A stretch of DNA of 64,000 nucleotides, taken from NCBI RefSeq assembly GCF_001724135.1, contig NZ_MEDS01000002.1:45612-109611 (forward strand). The letters are read 5' to 3'. The notes below the pieces were generated by a model. The model did not search any database. It was given only the letters and a program-made list of their open reading frames with translations, and had not been told where the DNA came from. Position numbers and translations under genes: made by a program. Positions 48,199 to 56,763 of the stretch are shown here, in pieces. Positions within the stretch are counted from its first letter, which is position 1; the number at the start of each line of letters is the position of its first letter. The stretch is from Comamonas sp. SCN 65-56. GTDB taxonomy: Bacteria; Pseudomonadota; Gammaproteobacteria; Burkholderiales; Burkholderiaceae_C.

Positions 48199-50133
48199 AT
48201 GATGGCACTCTCTGATCTGACTGTGCGGCAAGCCAAGGCCGCTGACAAAGCCTACAGCCTCCCCGACACCGATGGCCTCGGCCTGGTGGTTGCCCCTACC
48301 GGCGGCAAATCATGGCACCTGCGCTACTACTGGCTCGGCAAGCAAAAGCGCATCTCCCTGGGCAACTACCCCGAGATCGGCCTGCGCGAAGCGCGTACCT
48401 TGCGCGACGAAGCCCGGGCGCTCCTGGCCAAGGGCATCAACCCCCACACCGACCGCAAGCAGAAGCGGCACGCGGTCAAGCTGGCGGCCGATTACACCTT
48501 CAAGGCCGTCTTCGATGCCTGGGTCGAGCATCGCCGCAAGGAACTCAAGGAAGGTCGCCAAAGCACCCTCTCGCAGATCCTGCGGATTTTCGGCAAGGAC
48601 GTGCTGCCCACCCTTGGCAAGATGTCGATCTACGACATTCGCCGGCCCCAGCTTCTGGGCGTCCTGGCAAGGATCGAGGAACGCAAGGCCTTCACCACAG
48701 CAGAAAAGGTCCGCACCTGGTTGAGTCAGTTGTTCCGCTATGCCCTCGTGATCGTCGAGGGGCTGGAAGCCAATCCGGCCTCCGACCTGGATGTGGTGGC
48801 GGAGCCCAAGCCCCCGGTGAGCCACAACCCGTACCTGCATCTGCCCGAGCTGCCAAACTTCCTCCAGAAGCTCCGGCGCTACAACCCGCGTGGCTGGCAA
48901 ACCCAGCTCGGCATCCGGCTACTGTTCCTGACCGGTGTGCGCACCGGTGAGTTGCGGCTGGCAACCCCGGATCAGTTCGACCTGGACCGCGGCCTGTGGA
49001 TCATCCCGCCGCAGATCGTCAAGCAGCTTCAGGACGAGATGCGCAAGGCCGGCAAGCGCCCCCAGGACGTGCCGCCCTACATCGTGCCGCTGTCCCTTCA
49101 GGCCATCGAGATCGTGCGCTACCTCTTGGGGGTGATGCGGCCCGCCCAGGTTCATCTGCTCACACACCGCAGCGAACTTAAGAAGCGCGTCAGCGAGAAC
49201 ACCCTCAATGCCGCCCTGAAGCGGATGGGCTACGAGGACCAACTGACCGGCCACGGCATCCGCGGGACCATCTCGACGGCGCTCAACGAGATCGGTTATC
49301 CCAAGATTTGGGTGGACGCTCAGCTCTCGCACTCCGACCCGAACAAGGTGAGTTCGGCCTATAACCACGCCAAGTACGTAGAACCGCGACGTCGGATGAT
49401 GCAGGACTGGGCCGATCGCCTCGACCTGCTCGAGCAGGGTCAGGTGGAAGCCGCCAGTGCTCACCTCACCATTCGTATCGAAGGGGTGCCGGCGATGGCA
49501 GAAGACGAGCCTGTTGCCGCCGCCGCTGTGTTCCCTGAAGGCTCTGTGCCGCCTGTAGTGGCTGCTCCCATCGTCGTGACTCCGAACGACGCCGGAAGCA
49601 CGTTCCAGCGACTGTCGCAGGTGCCTCCGGCGCCCACGCGGGCGCCGGAACCGGAAGTGTCCGCAATTCAGCGCGAGCGCGAGGAAATGCTTGCTATGTA
49701 CGAGTCACCGAGCTGTCTGCCAGTGCCGCTGTTCGGCAAGCTGGCTGGGAAGTCCAAGGATCAGATCAACCGCGAGTTGAAGGCCGGCAAGCTGCTATCC
49801 ATCAGTTTGGGCAACCGCGGGCAGCGCGTTCCCGACTGGCAACTGGTGCCGCTCAAGCACAAGCTGGCGCAGGTGCTCATGAACCAACGCCCGCACGCGG
49901 ATTCGTGGGACCTGTACCGCATGCTGACCCAGCCGCACCCGGACCTGGGTGATCGCGCGGCCATTGATGCGGTCACGATGACCAACGTGCCCGCGATTGT
50001 CCGGGTCATCATGGGCGACTACCGGCACCATGCGGATGCGCCCGAGACTGTTGCTCCGCGGCCCATCCCTGAGGATGTGGGGCAGAGCGCCCGTCGGCTG
50101 GTGGATAGCACAGTGGTCTTTGAAGGGGCCTAA
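48199..50133 (+). CDS. P4-type tyrosine integrase of the element
   Basis: This 644-residue protein has an N-terminal arm-binding domain (DUF4102: LSDLTVRQAKAADKAY...YYWLGKQKRISLGNYPEIGL) and a SAM-like core-binding domain (about 100-200). The catalytic domain has Arg248 (GVRTGELRL), His352-x2-Arg355 (GHGIRGT), His378 (LSHSDPNK) and a nucleophilic Tyr about residue 388 (SSAYNHAKY). The extra C-terminal 230 residues are Pro/Val-rich and then folded, as in the large IntB13-type integrases. TAGGAG precedes the ATG. It faces away from the tRNA, the orientation known for ICEclc. Confidence 0.95.
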   Translation: MMALSDLTVRQAKAADKAYSLPDTDGLGLVVAPTGGKSWHLRYYWLGKQKRISLGNYPEIGLREARTLRDEARALLAKGINPHTDRKQKRHAVKLAADYTFKAVFDAWVEHRRKELKEGRQSTLSQILRIFGKDVLPTLGKMSIYDIRRPQLLGVLARIEERKAFTTAEKVRTWLSQLFRYALVIVEGLEANPASDLDVVAEPKPPVSHNPYLHLPELPNFLQKLRRYNPRGWQTQLGIRLLFLTGVRTGELRLATPDQFDLDRGLWIIPPQIVKQLQDEMRKAGKRPQDVPPYIVPLSLQAIEIVRYLLGVMRPAQVHLLTHRSELKKRVSENTLNAALKRMGYEDQLTGHGIRGTISTALNEIGYPKIWVDAQLSHSDPNKVSSAYNHAKYVEPRRRMMQDWADRLDLLEQGQVEAASAHLTIRIEGVPAMAEDEPVAAAAVFPEGSVPPVVAAPIVVTPNDAGSTFQRLSQVPPAPTRAPEPEVSAIQREREEMLAMYESPSCLPVPLFGKLAGKSKDQINRELKAGKLLSISLGNRGQRVPDWQLVPLKHKLAQVLMNQRPHADSWDLYRMLTQPHPDLGDRAAIDAVTMTNVPAIVRVIMGDYRHHADAPETVAPRPIPEDVGQSARRLVDSTVVFEGA

Positions 50134-50175
50134 CCCTTGCGCTTCAACCCATGGTCGGGGTGAGGCGCCCGGGGG

Positions 50176-50825
50176 TCACCCACTACGCGAACCAATTTGC
50201 AGCGCTCTGCGCTCGTACCGCTCAGCAACGGGATCAGCACGCGCGTAGGCTCGTTGCAGGTACGTCACGACCGGGTAGGGGCCACCAACGAGCGGTCGCA
50301 TGCGGATTCCCAACCCGTGAGCACGCGCGATGCGCGGTTGCGCAGATAGCCCAACGCTGTATCCGCCGGCAACCCACAGTGCCGCCATCTCGAACGAAGT
50401 CACCCACTGTATGTTGTTCTGATCCACCGGCATGAGGGAGGCCTGCCTCTCATCCAGCAGGGGGCAAGCCTCCGCCTGCCAACGATAGACGGGGTACGCT
50501 TGGAGATCGGCGATGGTGAGTTTCTCCTGGTCAAGAAAGAAAAACCGCGGCGGCATGGCTACGGCCATGTTCTCGGCCCACACGGGTTGCGTGCTGAGGG
50601 CCGGTCGCTGATCCCCTGAAGCGACATCCCTGCGTCGTAGCGGCCTTCATGAAGGCCCTGAAGCAAAACGTCACTTGAAACCTCGAAGAAAGTGAGAGTG
50701 ACGTCTGGCTCTTCCGCGCGTTGCCGCGCCAAAAGCGCTGATAGTTGTGATGAAGGTACGCCCGGCGCTACCGCAAGCCTGAAACCGGGGGAAGAATTGG
50801 TGGCGTCGTGCATGAGAGCACCCAA
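50176..50825 (-). pseudogene. LysR regulator, N-terminally truncated and frameshifted
   Basis: Two minus-strand frames together form a LysR substrate-binding domain. The first (50825 to about 50600) has FRLAVAPGVPSSQLSALLAR and LHEGRYDAGMSLQGISDRPA. After a frameshift near 50605 the second (to 50176) has WAENMAVAMPP, EMAALWVAGGYSVGL and YLQRAYARADPVAERYER. The winged-helix DNA-binding domain is missing altogether. It is therefore a decayed gene, unlike the intact LysR at 51225. Confidence 0.75.
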
Positions 50826-50865
50826 GGAGAAAGTTGGTCAAAACAAGCCAATGTGATACGCATGG

Positions 50866-50889
50866 GTTAAATTTAACGTGGTTAAATTT
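50866..50889. promoter_or_regulatory. Palindromic operator-like pair before the XRE gene
   Basis: GTTAAATTTAAC (50866-50877) is a perfect 12-bp palindrome. GTTAAATTT recurs at 50881-50889. They lie 37-60 bases before the start of the XRE repressor gene, the usual place for autoregulation. Confidence 0.45.
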
Positions 50890-50925
50890 CAGTGACTGTT
50901 CAACGCATTCTGCTAATGCAGAAGC

Positions 50926-51201
50926 GTGCAGTTCAATGGGGTCGCCCCAAGCACAACCAGATATGAAGCCGAGCCAGCCTTGGCGTTCGGCAACGCTGTG
51001 CGCGCCTTTCGCTTGGAACTGAGTGTTGCTCAGGAAGAACTGGCCGCACTAGCCGGAGTTGAGCGTTGGCATATGGGCAAGATTGGGCGGGGGGAACACT
51101 TACCCGCGTTGGCCTTGGTACTGAAAATTGCAGCCGTGCTCAAGATAAGCGGCACCGAACTGATGGCCGCGACCGAGCACAACATGCAGCTCCGCTGCTG
51201 A
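50926..51201 (+). CDS. XRE-family helix-turn-helix regulator
   Basis: This 91-residue protein has a lambda-repressor-type HTH at about residues 25-80 (GNAVRAFRLELSVAQEELAA, LAGVERWHMGKIGRGEHLPA, LKIAAVLKISGTEL). The start is taken as GTG 50926, preceded by AGAAG. Internal starts would shorten only the disordered first 20 residues. It is likely to repress itself or nearby element genes. Confidence 0.68.
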   Translation: MQFNGVAPSTTRYEAEPALAFGNAVRAFRLELSVAQEELAALAGVERWHMGKIGRGEHLPALALVLKIAAVLKISGTELMAATEHNMQLRC

Positions 51202-51224
51202 GTCTTAGGGCTGGTTTCCGCGAA

Positions 51225-52115
51225 TTAAGTGCCCAAACCTTCGCGCAGGCGAAAAATAAATCGTTCCAGTGAGGCTGTCACATCGCCGCTGTCGGATCGG
51301 AGTAAATAGGTCGTAATGACCGCCGATTCCACGGCCAAGGGGCGGACTACGACATCGGGCCGCTGGCTGACTGGTACTTTACTTGCTGCCATGAAGCCGA
51401 CACCATAACCGGCACCGACCAGCGTGAGCATCATCTCCAGTGGGGTCGCACGTTCAACGACGTTTTGCCGGTGTTCCAGAGGTCCAAGGAGTCGTGCCAA
51501 TACGCGGCAGTAGCCCTCGCAGACCCGTGGGTCGCACAAGACGAGCGGATGGCCATCGAGCTCATGGAGGGGCACTTCCTTATGAGCGAGCAGTTCGTGC
51601 CGGGCCGGCACGGCTATTACCAGGGGATCTCGCCAAATCGGCTCGGCAATGATGCCCTCGCCGACATCTGCTGTGTGCGCGAAGCCGATCATGAAGTCGC
51701 CAGAGCGTAGGCCGCGCAACTGGTCCGCCAACGGAACTTCGGACAGGCGTACTTCGATTTCCGGTTCCTCGGCTCGGCAACGGGCCAAGAACTCCGAGAA
51801 CCGAGGATCGGTCGCACCATCGGAGACCGCGATACGCAGGCTGCCACGCGCACCTGCTGCGACGGCCTTAGCATTCTCTCGCGCCTGTTCGAGAACGGTG
51901 AACAGCCGGCGGGTATCTTGCAGGAAGGCGGATCCAGCTGCAGTCAGCTTCGTCCCTCTGCGGTCTCGATCGAAGAGAACAACCCCCAGATCCTCCTCCA
52001 GTTCTTTGATCGCTCGGGACAATGGCGGTTGTTCGATATGTAGGCGCTCAGCCGCGTGGCTGAAGTGAAGTTCCTCTGCCAAGACGGCAAAATAGCGAAG
52101 GTGTCTCAATTCCAC
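51225..52115 (-). CDS. LysR-family transcriptional regulator
   Basis: This 296-residue protein has an N-terminal HTH (ELRHLRYFAVLAEELHFSHA, then AERLHIEQPPLSRAIKELEE) and a substrate-binding domain (about residues 90-290) with GSLRIAVSDGATDPR and LVGAGYGVGFMA. GTG 52115 is chosen because it makes the family start ELRHLRYF and because AAGGAAAG lies just upstream; an ATG at 52172 would add 19 residues without family character. Target genes and inducer are unknown; no divergent gene is adjacent. Confidence 0.9.
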   Translation of the reverse strand: MELRHLRYFAVLAEELHFSHAAERLHIEQPPLSRAIKELEEDLGVVLFDRDRRGTKLTAAGSAFLQDTRRLFTVLEQARENAKAVAAGARGSLRIAVSDGATDPRFSEFLARCRAEEPEIEVRLSEVPLADQLRGLRSGDFMIGFAHTADVGEGIIAEPIWRDPLVIAVPARHELLAHKEVPLHELDGHPLVLCDPRVCEGYCRVLARLLGPLEHRQNVVERATPLEMMLTLVGAGYGVGFMAASKVPVSQRPDVVVRPLAVESAVITTYLLRSDSGDVTASLERFIFRLREGLGT

Positions 52116-52172
52116 TTCAACTTTCCTTGGTAAGGTAATCGCCTTCGCCAGGCTGGAAGAGGCGCTTTCCAT

Positions 52173-52519
52173 CGACCCAAAGCGTCCTTCTTTGGTAGGG
52201 GCGGGGTAATGGCCTCCAATGAGATTAGGCTGAGCAACTACCAGTTAGCCTCCGGCCGCTTCATCGGATGCTCCCAGATTCCCTATGCGTCGAACATCCA
52301 CGACCAAGACATAAAAGCTATGCAGCGGATGTATGGGCAAGGGGGCTAACCTACCCCGCCTTCACATACCTCACGCACATCGAACGACGTGCATCCGTGG
52401 AGCGGAATGGCCTTAAGGCACTCTGCGTCATCTGTCGTTCCAAGCGTCCTGTAAGTGTGTCCAGGCGTCCAAAACCTTGAACCCGCGTCGCACAGCCGTT
52501 CCGTTTTGAGTTCGGATTA
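52173..52519. other. Intergenic stretch with no identifiable gene
   Basis: About 350 bases lie between the LysR gene and the IS remnant. Frames on both strands are short and lack recognisable sequence. There is no tRNA-like fold or clear terminator. It may hold degraded relaxase-flanking or IS sequence. Confidence 0.4.
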
Positions 52520-52604
52520 GTGGGTGTGTCCGTCGTGACCAGTACCAGTAAGTGACGGTGCTTGTCTGTCGCACCTTTGGAGTGCATAAGCCCCAGCCCG
52601 GAGA

Positions 52605-52865
52605 ATGCCGGGAGGGGAGCATGAATTGAACGAGAAGCAAACGAGAGCGAAGTACACGCTGGAGTTCAAGCAGGAGGCAGTGCGGCAGGTCAAGGCCGGG
52701 CGTGCTGCGTCGGCCGTGGCCACGACGCTGGGCATGCCCAAGGCGAGCCTGACGAACTGGGTGCGGGCCGATGCGAAGGGCCAGTTGGAGGTGAGGTCCG
52801 AAGGCAAGGCCACAACACTGACGGTCACGCCCGAGCAGGCGGAGATTGCGCGGTTGCGCGCGTAG
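52605..52865 (+). mobile_element. IS3-family transposase OrfA remnant
   Basis: The frame encodes an OrfA-type HTH protein of 86 residues (YTLEFKQEAVRQVKAGRAAS, ATTLGMPKASLTNWVRADAK). It ends in EIARLRA just as the relaxase remnant begins at 52866, so its stop codon comes from relaxase DNA. OrfB is missing. GGGAGGGGAGC lies before the likely start region. The left end of the IS is not clearly defined; it may begin between about 52450 and 52530. It is a truncated insertion, not an active element. Confidence 0.68.
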
Positions 52866-53768
52866 CTTGTCGGAGACCGTCTTGCTCACCAGCCATAGCG
52901 CGTCCTCGGTGAGCCAGCCATCGGAGGCCTCGGGCTGGTTCAGCTTCAACTCTTCCTTGAGTAGGTAGCGCAGCCCATCAAGCAGCTTGCGTTGCAGCGC
53001 ATGCTTGGGCGCGGCCGTGGCGCGGGCCGGATCACCACCCAGTTCCTGGGCGACCGAAGCGCGGTCGGCCTGCACGACAAGTTCGCCCAGTATCCCGGCG
53101 TGTTCGTACTGGCCGGCCAGTACGTACAGCAGCGGCCCCCATAGGGCGGGATAGCCACTGAGCCAGTCCAGGAGATGGGCATCTAGCAGTTGGTGGTAGA
53201 GCAGTCCCGTCGCGGCACTGTGTAGTCGGTACTCGCGATCGTCACGGTAGCGGAATCGGTACGGCTGGTGCAGTGGACCATGCCACGGGTGCCAGGTGCT
53301 GCCGTCGACCAGCTTGACGTGCAGATCGACGGCGATCTTGCCGATGTCGTGCAGCAGAGCGGCATAGGCGACAGCGGCGGTCCAGGCCTCGGACTGCACC
53401 GCTTGATCTTCGGGGCTGGCGCCGATGGGCAGCAGATGGGACTGCCGCAGCTTTAGGCTGTAGGCGACGATCTCCAGGCCGTGGTCCAGCATGCCGCCCG
53501 GGTAGGCATGGTGGTGGCTCTCCGACGCGGGGAATTGCTGGACCAGTTCGGCGTAGCGCTCCAGGGGCGCGCGGTACAAGGTGGTGAATTGCGTGCGCGA
53601 CAGCGACGTGCGCTGCCAGATGTGTTCCAGCAGCTTCTGTCGGCGTGGCGTCGCCAGCAGAGATGCGGCCGGTTCTGGTCGCAGCAGCCCTTTCGGGGGA
53701 TTGGTGACGGGGGTTGGCGGTGGAGCGGCGGCGACCGAGGCCCGTTTTCGCTGGAACAGTGAGAGCAT
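52866..53768 (-). pseudogene. MobH-type relaxase (TraI, PFGI-1 class), C-terminally truncated
   Basis: The remaining 301 residues begin MLSLFQRKR and carry the MobH signature SHHHAYPGGMLDHGLEI. The HD-type metal motif is AYAALLHDIGKIAVDLHV, followed by HPWHGPLHQPYRFRYRDD. Family relaxases are about 600 residues or longer, so roughly the C-terminal half is lost where the IS remnant abuts. Beyond the junction the frame continues for 145 unrelated residues of IS DNA. No C-terminal fragment occurs in the remaining 2.7 kb towards the integrase. Confidence 0.82.
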
Positions 53769-53852
53769 GTATGTCCTCTGTTGGCGGGCCGACCGGGAGG
53801 CCTTTTTGCCTTTTCGAGGTAGAGCCTTTCCTCTTGCGCCCCATTCCCTTGT

Positions 53853-53882
53853 CCTTTCGGCCCTTTGGCCCTTTGGCCTTTA
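53853..53882. repeat. Short tandem repeat upstream of the relaxase remnant
   Basis: About three copies of a CCTTTGGC-type octamer (CCTTTCGG, CCCTTTGG, CCCTTTGG, CCTTT) lie between the relaxase start and the toxin-antitoxin operon. The remainder of 53769-54081 holds no gene; an origin of transfer might be sought here. Confidence 0.45.
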
Positions 53883-54032
53883 ACCATTTGGGTATAGGGT
53901 GCGGCGCATCGATCGTCCATCGTCAATGTGGGGTGCAGGCGGTCGGATTGATGCGTGAAGGCGGGCTGTTCCCACCCTACGATGGGCCGATTCTTGGACC
54001 CGGGAGGACGCCATGAGGCCCCACATTGACAA

Positions 54033-54052
54033 CGTAAGGAATTTTCCTTACG
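54033..54052. promoter_or_regulatory. Inverted repeat upstream of the toxin-antitoxin pair
   Basis: CGTAAGGAA and TTCCTTACG are perfect 9-bp arms separated by TT, ending 29 bases before the antitoxin ATG. PrlF/AbrB-type antitoxins bind palindromes in their own promoters, so it is probably an autoregulatory operator. Confidence 0.6.
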
Positions 54053-54081
54053 ATTCAGACATCGTAATCAGGAGAGTCGCC

Positions 54082-54351
54082 ATGCCTGCCATCCACGAAA
54101 TCGCCACGCTCACCTCCAAAGGCCAGATCACGCTGCCCAAGCCCATCCGTCAGGCGCTCGGTGTCGATGTCGGCGGCAAGCTCGCGTTCGACCTGCGGGG
54201 CAGCGAAGTCTTCCTCAGCCTGCTGGCGCGCGACATTGAAGCGGGTCGGAACATCCAGGGCCTGCCCGAGGATCTGGCTCGCGCCATGCTGGAGCATGCA
54301 GGTCACGATGTGAACCTGGGTGAGGAGATCGACGGGGCAGTGGAACTCTGA
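54082..54351 (+). CDS. AbrB/SpoVT-type antitoxin (PrlF-like)
   Basis: This 89-residue protein has a swapped-hairpin DNA-binding domain (EIATLTSKGQITLPKPIRQA, LGVDVGGKLAFDLRGSE). A C-terminal toxin-binding tail follows (LPEDLARAMLEHAGHDVNLG). AGGAGAG precedes the ATG. Its stop codon overlaps the toxin start (TGATG), a layout typical of type II pairs. Confidence 0.88.
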   Translation: MPAIHEIATLTSKGQITLPKPIRQALGVDVGGKLAFDLRGSEVFLSLLARDIEAGRNIQGLPEDLARAMLEHAGHDVNLGEEIDGAVEL

Positions 54352-54809
54352 TGCAACGGCATGGCTGGGCGCTGCTGTTTCACGACTGCGTGATCGAGCA
54401 GTTGCAGAAGCTGCATGCGGCCGCACGACGAGCGCAGGAGAACGACCCGAAGGGATTCGAGTCCAACGCCAACGTCAAGCTCTTTCGGGCCTTGAGCCAG
54501 TTGATGATGGATGTGGTGCCCGGTGATCCCGCACGCGACGAATACCGCCAGGGCAACACCCTGGGGCCTGCCCACCGCCACTGGCGAAGGGCCAAGATCG
54601 GGAGGCGGTTCCGGTTGTTCTTCCGGTACGACTCCAAGGCGAAAGTCATCGTCTACGCCTGGGTCAACGATGAGCAAACTCTGCGGTCTTCCGGGAGTAA
54701 GTCAGACCCCTATGCCGTGTTCGAGAAAATGCTCGGGCGCGGAAATCCGCCAGACGATTGGAACGCACTGGTGCGGGCAAGCAAGCAGAACTGGAGCAAA
54801 CTGGAATAG
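54351..54809 (+). CDS. YhaV-family toxin (RelE-like endoribonuclease)
   Basis: This 152-residue protein has GWALLFHDCVIEQLQKL, the Lys-rich middle KLFRALSQLMMDVVPGDPA and the RelE-type core LGPAHRHWRRAKIGRRFRLF, with FRYDSKAKVIVYAWVNDE and a C-terminal YAVFEKMLGRGNPPDDW. YhaV toxins are ribosome-dependent or general mRNA nucleases inhibited by PrlF. It is translationally coupled to the antitoxin and lies inside the conjugation region, where it may stabilise the element. Confidence 0.9.
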   Translation: MQRHGWALLFHDCVIEQLQKLHAAARRAQENDPKGFESNANVKLFRALSQLMMDVVPGDPARDEYRQGNTLGPAHRHWRRAKIGRRFRLFFRYDSKAKVIVYAWVNDEQTLRSSGSKSDPYAVFEKMLGRGNPPDDWNALVRASKQNWSKLE

Positions 54810-54835
54810 CTATCCCCATGTAGCAGGAGACGACC

Positions 54836-55210
54836 ATGAGCACGACGACAACACGCATCAGCACCGCGGAACGGCTTGGCCGTAGCTTCGGCCGTGGATG
54901 GCGTGCCTATGCGCGCGGTGAGCGCCGAGTGCCGAGATGGCTGGTCTCCAAGGGCATGCCGGTGGCTGGTGCTACCGCGCTGCTATGGATAGTCAAGCTG
55001 GCTGCGCTGGGACTGCTGCTCTACGTCGCCTTCTGGTTCGCAGTCGTGTTGCTGGGGGTGGCGGCGGCGGGGTGGGCAATGGATCAGCAACATCCCGCTG
55101 AATATGACTACGAGTTGCAGTACCCGACCATCGAGGAATTGCGGGCTGCACCAGGCTACGATCCCAACCTACACAACGATACATCCCACGAGATGTACCA
55201 AGACGACTGA
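54836..55210 (+). CDS. DUF3742 family protein of PFGI-1/ICEclc-type elements
   Basis: This 124-residue protein starts with STTTTRISTAERLGRSFGRG and YARGERRVPRWLVSKGM. One or two hydrophobic segments follow (ALLWIVKLAALGLLLYVAF, FAVVLLGVAAAGWAM), and then an acidic, Tyr-rich tail. It matches the DUF3742 pattern seen beside the TraG-like gene in this element family. It converges with that gene at 17 bases. Function is unknown; a membrane role in transfer is presumed. Confidence 0.85.
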   Translation: MSTTTTRISTAERLGRSFGRGWRAYARGERRVPRWLVSKGMPVAGATALLWIVKLAALGLLLYVAFWFAVVLLGVAAAGWAMDQQHPAEYDYELQYPTIEELRAAPGYDPNLHNDTSHEMYQDD

Positions 55211-55227
55211 TACCGAAGGTGCATTGA

Positions 55228-56748
55228 TTACCTGAGCTTGCCGCCTGAGATGGTTCCAGCTCCTTTACCTCCCGCGCTGCCTGCATCTTTTGTTGCAGTG
55301 GCGAAGGTATTGGCGATCGCGCCAGCACGGACGCCCACCCAGGTGAGCGCACCGATCCAGAACGTAGGAAGTACCAGGAACATCGTCGCCATCACGAAAT
55401 TGAGCAGCATGTCTCCAAAGGCATTGTTCAACCCCATTACAGGGTCGAAGTTTGAGTGCGGGCGGTTCCACCCGAAGCCCCAACCATAAAGCGCATCGAG
55501 GATGGTGCTGTCGATCCAGCGTGCGAGTTGGAACCAGAAATCGACGAAGAACAAGGAAAACTGAACGACGCTGATTGTGATGACTGCCTTCAGCTCGTAG
55601 GTCCCGATGACCAACACCAATGGAATGCAGATGACTAAGGCCATCTTGAGCAGTGATAGGGCCATTGGAAGGGCTTGACGCACCACGTCCATAGCCGGGA
55701 AAAAGCCCATCGATCCCATCGCCATGCCTACGTCGCCGGCCGCGCGCGTGATGACGTTCGGCAAGGTCTTGTCGATCTGGCCCCCGTAGTCCGTATAGAC
55801 GCTACCCTGGTTCAACTTCTGTTGCCTCGGCGACGCGATGGTGCGGATCACGGAGTCGTCCACCTCGGCGCGGCTCAGGAACCCGGCCCAGCCCGCCAGC
55901 CGCGTGAGCAGGCTCGGGTCCACTTGGCCCAGCAGTCGTGCGCGCAGGCCGTTGCTACCGTCGGCCCACCATTGCCTGCAGGTCGGATAGCCACCGCCGC
56001 TGGATATCTGAGCCAGCCCAGCATCACGGTTGCTGTCATAAGGCCAGTCATCGCGCGGCGTGCTCGACCGATAGTTGTCGTAGAAGCCGGCTGTGTCCGT
56101 GAAGAAGCGTGAGCCGATCCAGGTGACATCATGCATCTGCGCCTCGTCGAGTTGCGGGCGCTGCATGAACAGCTTGGCGCGTGCCGGTCCGTAGCAGTCG
56201 TGCGTGAAATCAGCGACCTCCTGAGCCAGCACGGGGTCGTCGATGCGCGTGGCGTCGATCTCCATCCTCATCTGCCGTAAATCAGTGCCGCAAGGGATCG
56301 CCGCCACGGAAGCACCCGTGACCGCACGCGAGAGCGCGTGCATGAAGGCCCACCACACCGGCAGCTTGGCGCTTTGGTTGTTGAGCGTCGAGAAGGACTG
56401 CGACCAGCCTGTGTCGGTCGGCTGCGGCACGCTGACCTGGCACTGCGCCGAGCGTGAGCTGTCGTACCGGATGGTGTTCAGATCGACGTCGATGAAAGGG
56501 ATGCCGGCGAACATCACCACCACGATGGCGACGAACACCCGGTTCTCGATGCGCGCAGCCGACAGCACGCCCTTGTTGCCTTCGTCCGCGCCTTCGGAGC
56601 GGGCCTTGAGCCATTCCTGCACGATGATCGCGACGAAAGGCAGCGCAAACACCCCGCTGGACACCAGCACGGCCCAGATCCCGTTATGGACGATCCAGGA
56701 CACGAGGGTGAGGTAGTACTCCAGGTAGTCGGTCGTCAAAAGCGTCAT
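55228..56748 (-). CDS. TraG N-terminal-like conjugation protein
   Basis: This 506-residue inner-membrane protein starts with a hydrophobic hairpin (YYLTLVSWIVHNGIWAVLVS, SGVFALPFVAIIVQEWLKA). A large periplasmic domain (about 110-330) has paired Cys (FTHDCYGPARAKLF, YPTCRQWW), and four C-terminal membrane segments include LLKMALVICIPLVLVIGTYE. This is the TraG-N architecture, which takes part in mating-pair formation and stabilisation. It is the last gene of the minus-strand T4SS block. Confidence 0.88.
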   Translation of the reverse strand: MTLLTTDYLEYYLTLVSWIVHNGIWAVLVSSGVFALPFVAIIVQEWLKARSEGADEGNKGVLSAARIENRVFVAIVVVMFAGIPFIDVDLNTIRYDSSRSAQCQVSVPQPTDTGWSQSFSTLNNQSAKLPVWWAFMHALSRAVTGASVAAIPCGTDLRQMRMEIDATRIDDPVLAQEVADFTHDCYGPARAKLFMQRPQLDEAQMHDVTWIGSRFFTDTAGFYDNYRSSTPRDDWPYDSNRDAGLAQISSGGGYPTCRQWWADGSNGLRARLLGQVDPSLLTRLAGWAGFLSRAEVDDSVIRTIASPRQQKLNQGSVYTDYGGQIDKTLPNVITRAAGDVGMAMGSMGFFPAMDVVRQALPMALSLLKMALVICIPLVLVIGTYELKAVITISVVQFSLFFVDFWFQLARWIDSTILDALYGWGFGWNRPHSNFDPVMGLNNAFGDMLLNFVMATMFLVLPTFWIGALTWVGVRAGAIANTFATATKDAGSAGGKGAGTISGGKLR

Positions 56749-56763
56749 GGCCTGAATCTCCCC

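Noticed and set aside
52428..52865. C-terminal 145 residues of the relaxase frame as genuine relaxase
   Set aside because: They are read from IS3 DNA on the opposite strand and resemble nothing in MobH relaxases, so the relaxase ends at 52866.
53853..53882. CRISPR or iteron array
   Set aside because: Only about three 8-bp units without spacers; too small for either. No CRISPR-like array was seen anywhere in the window.
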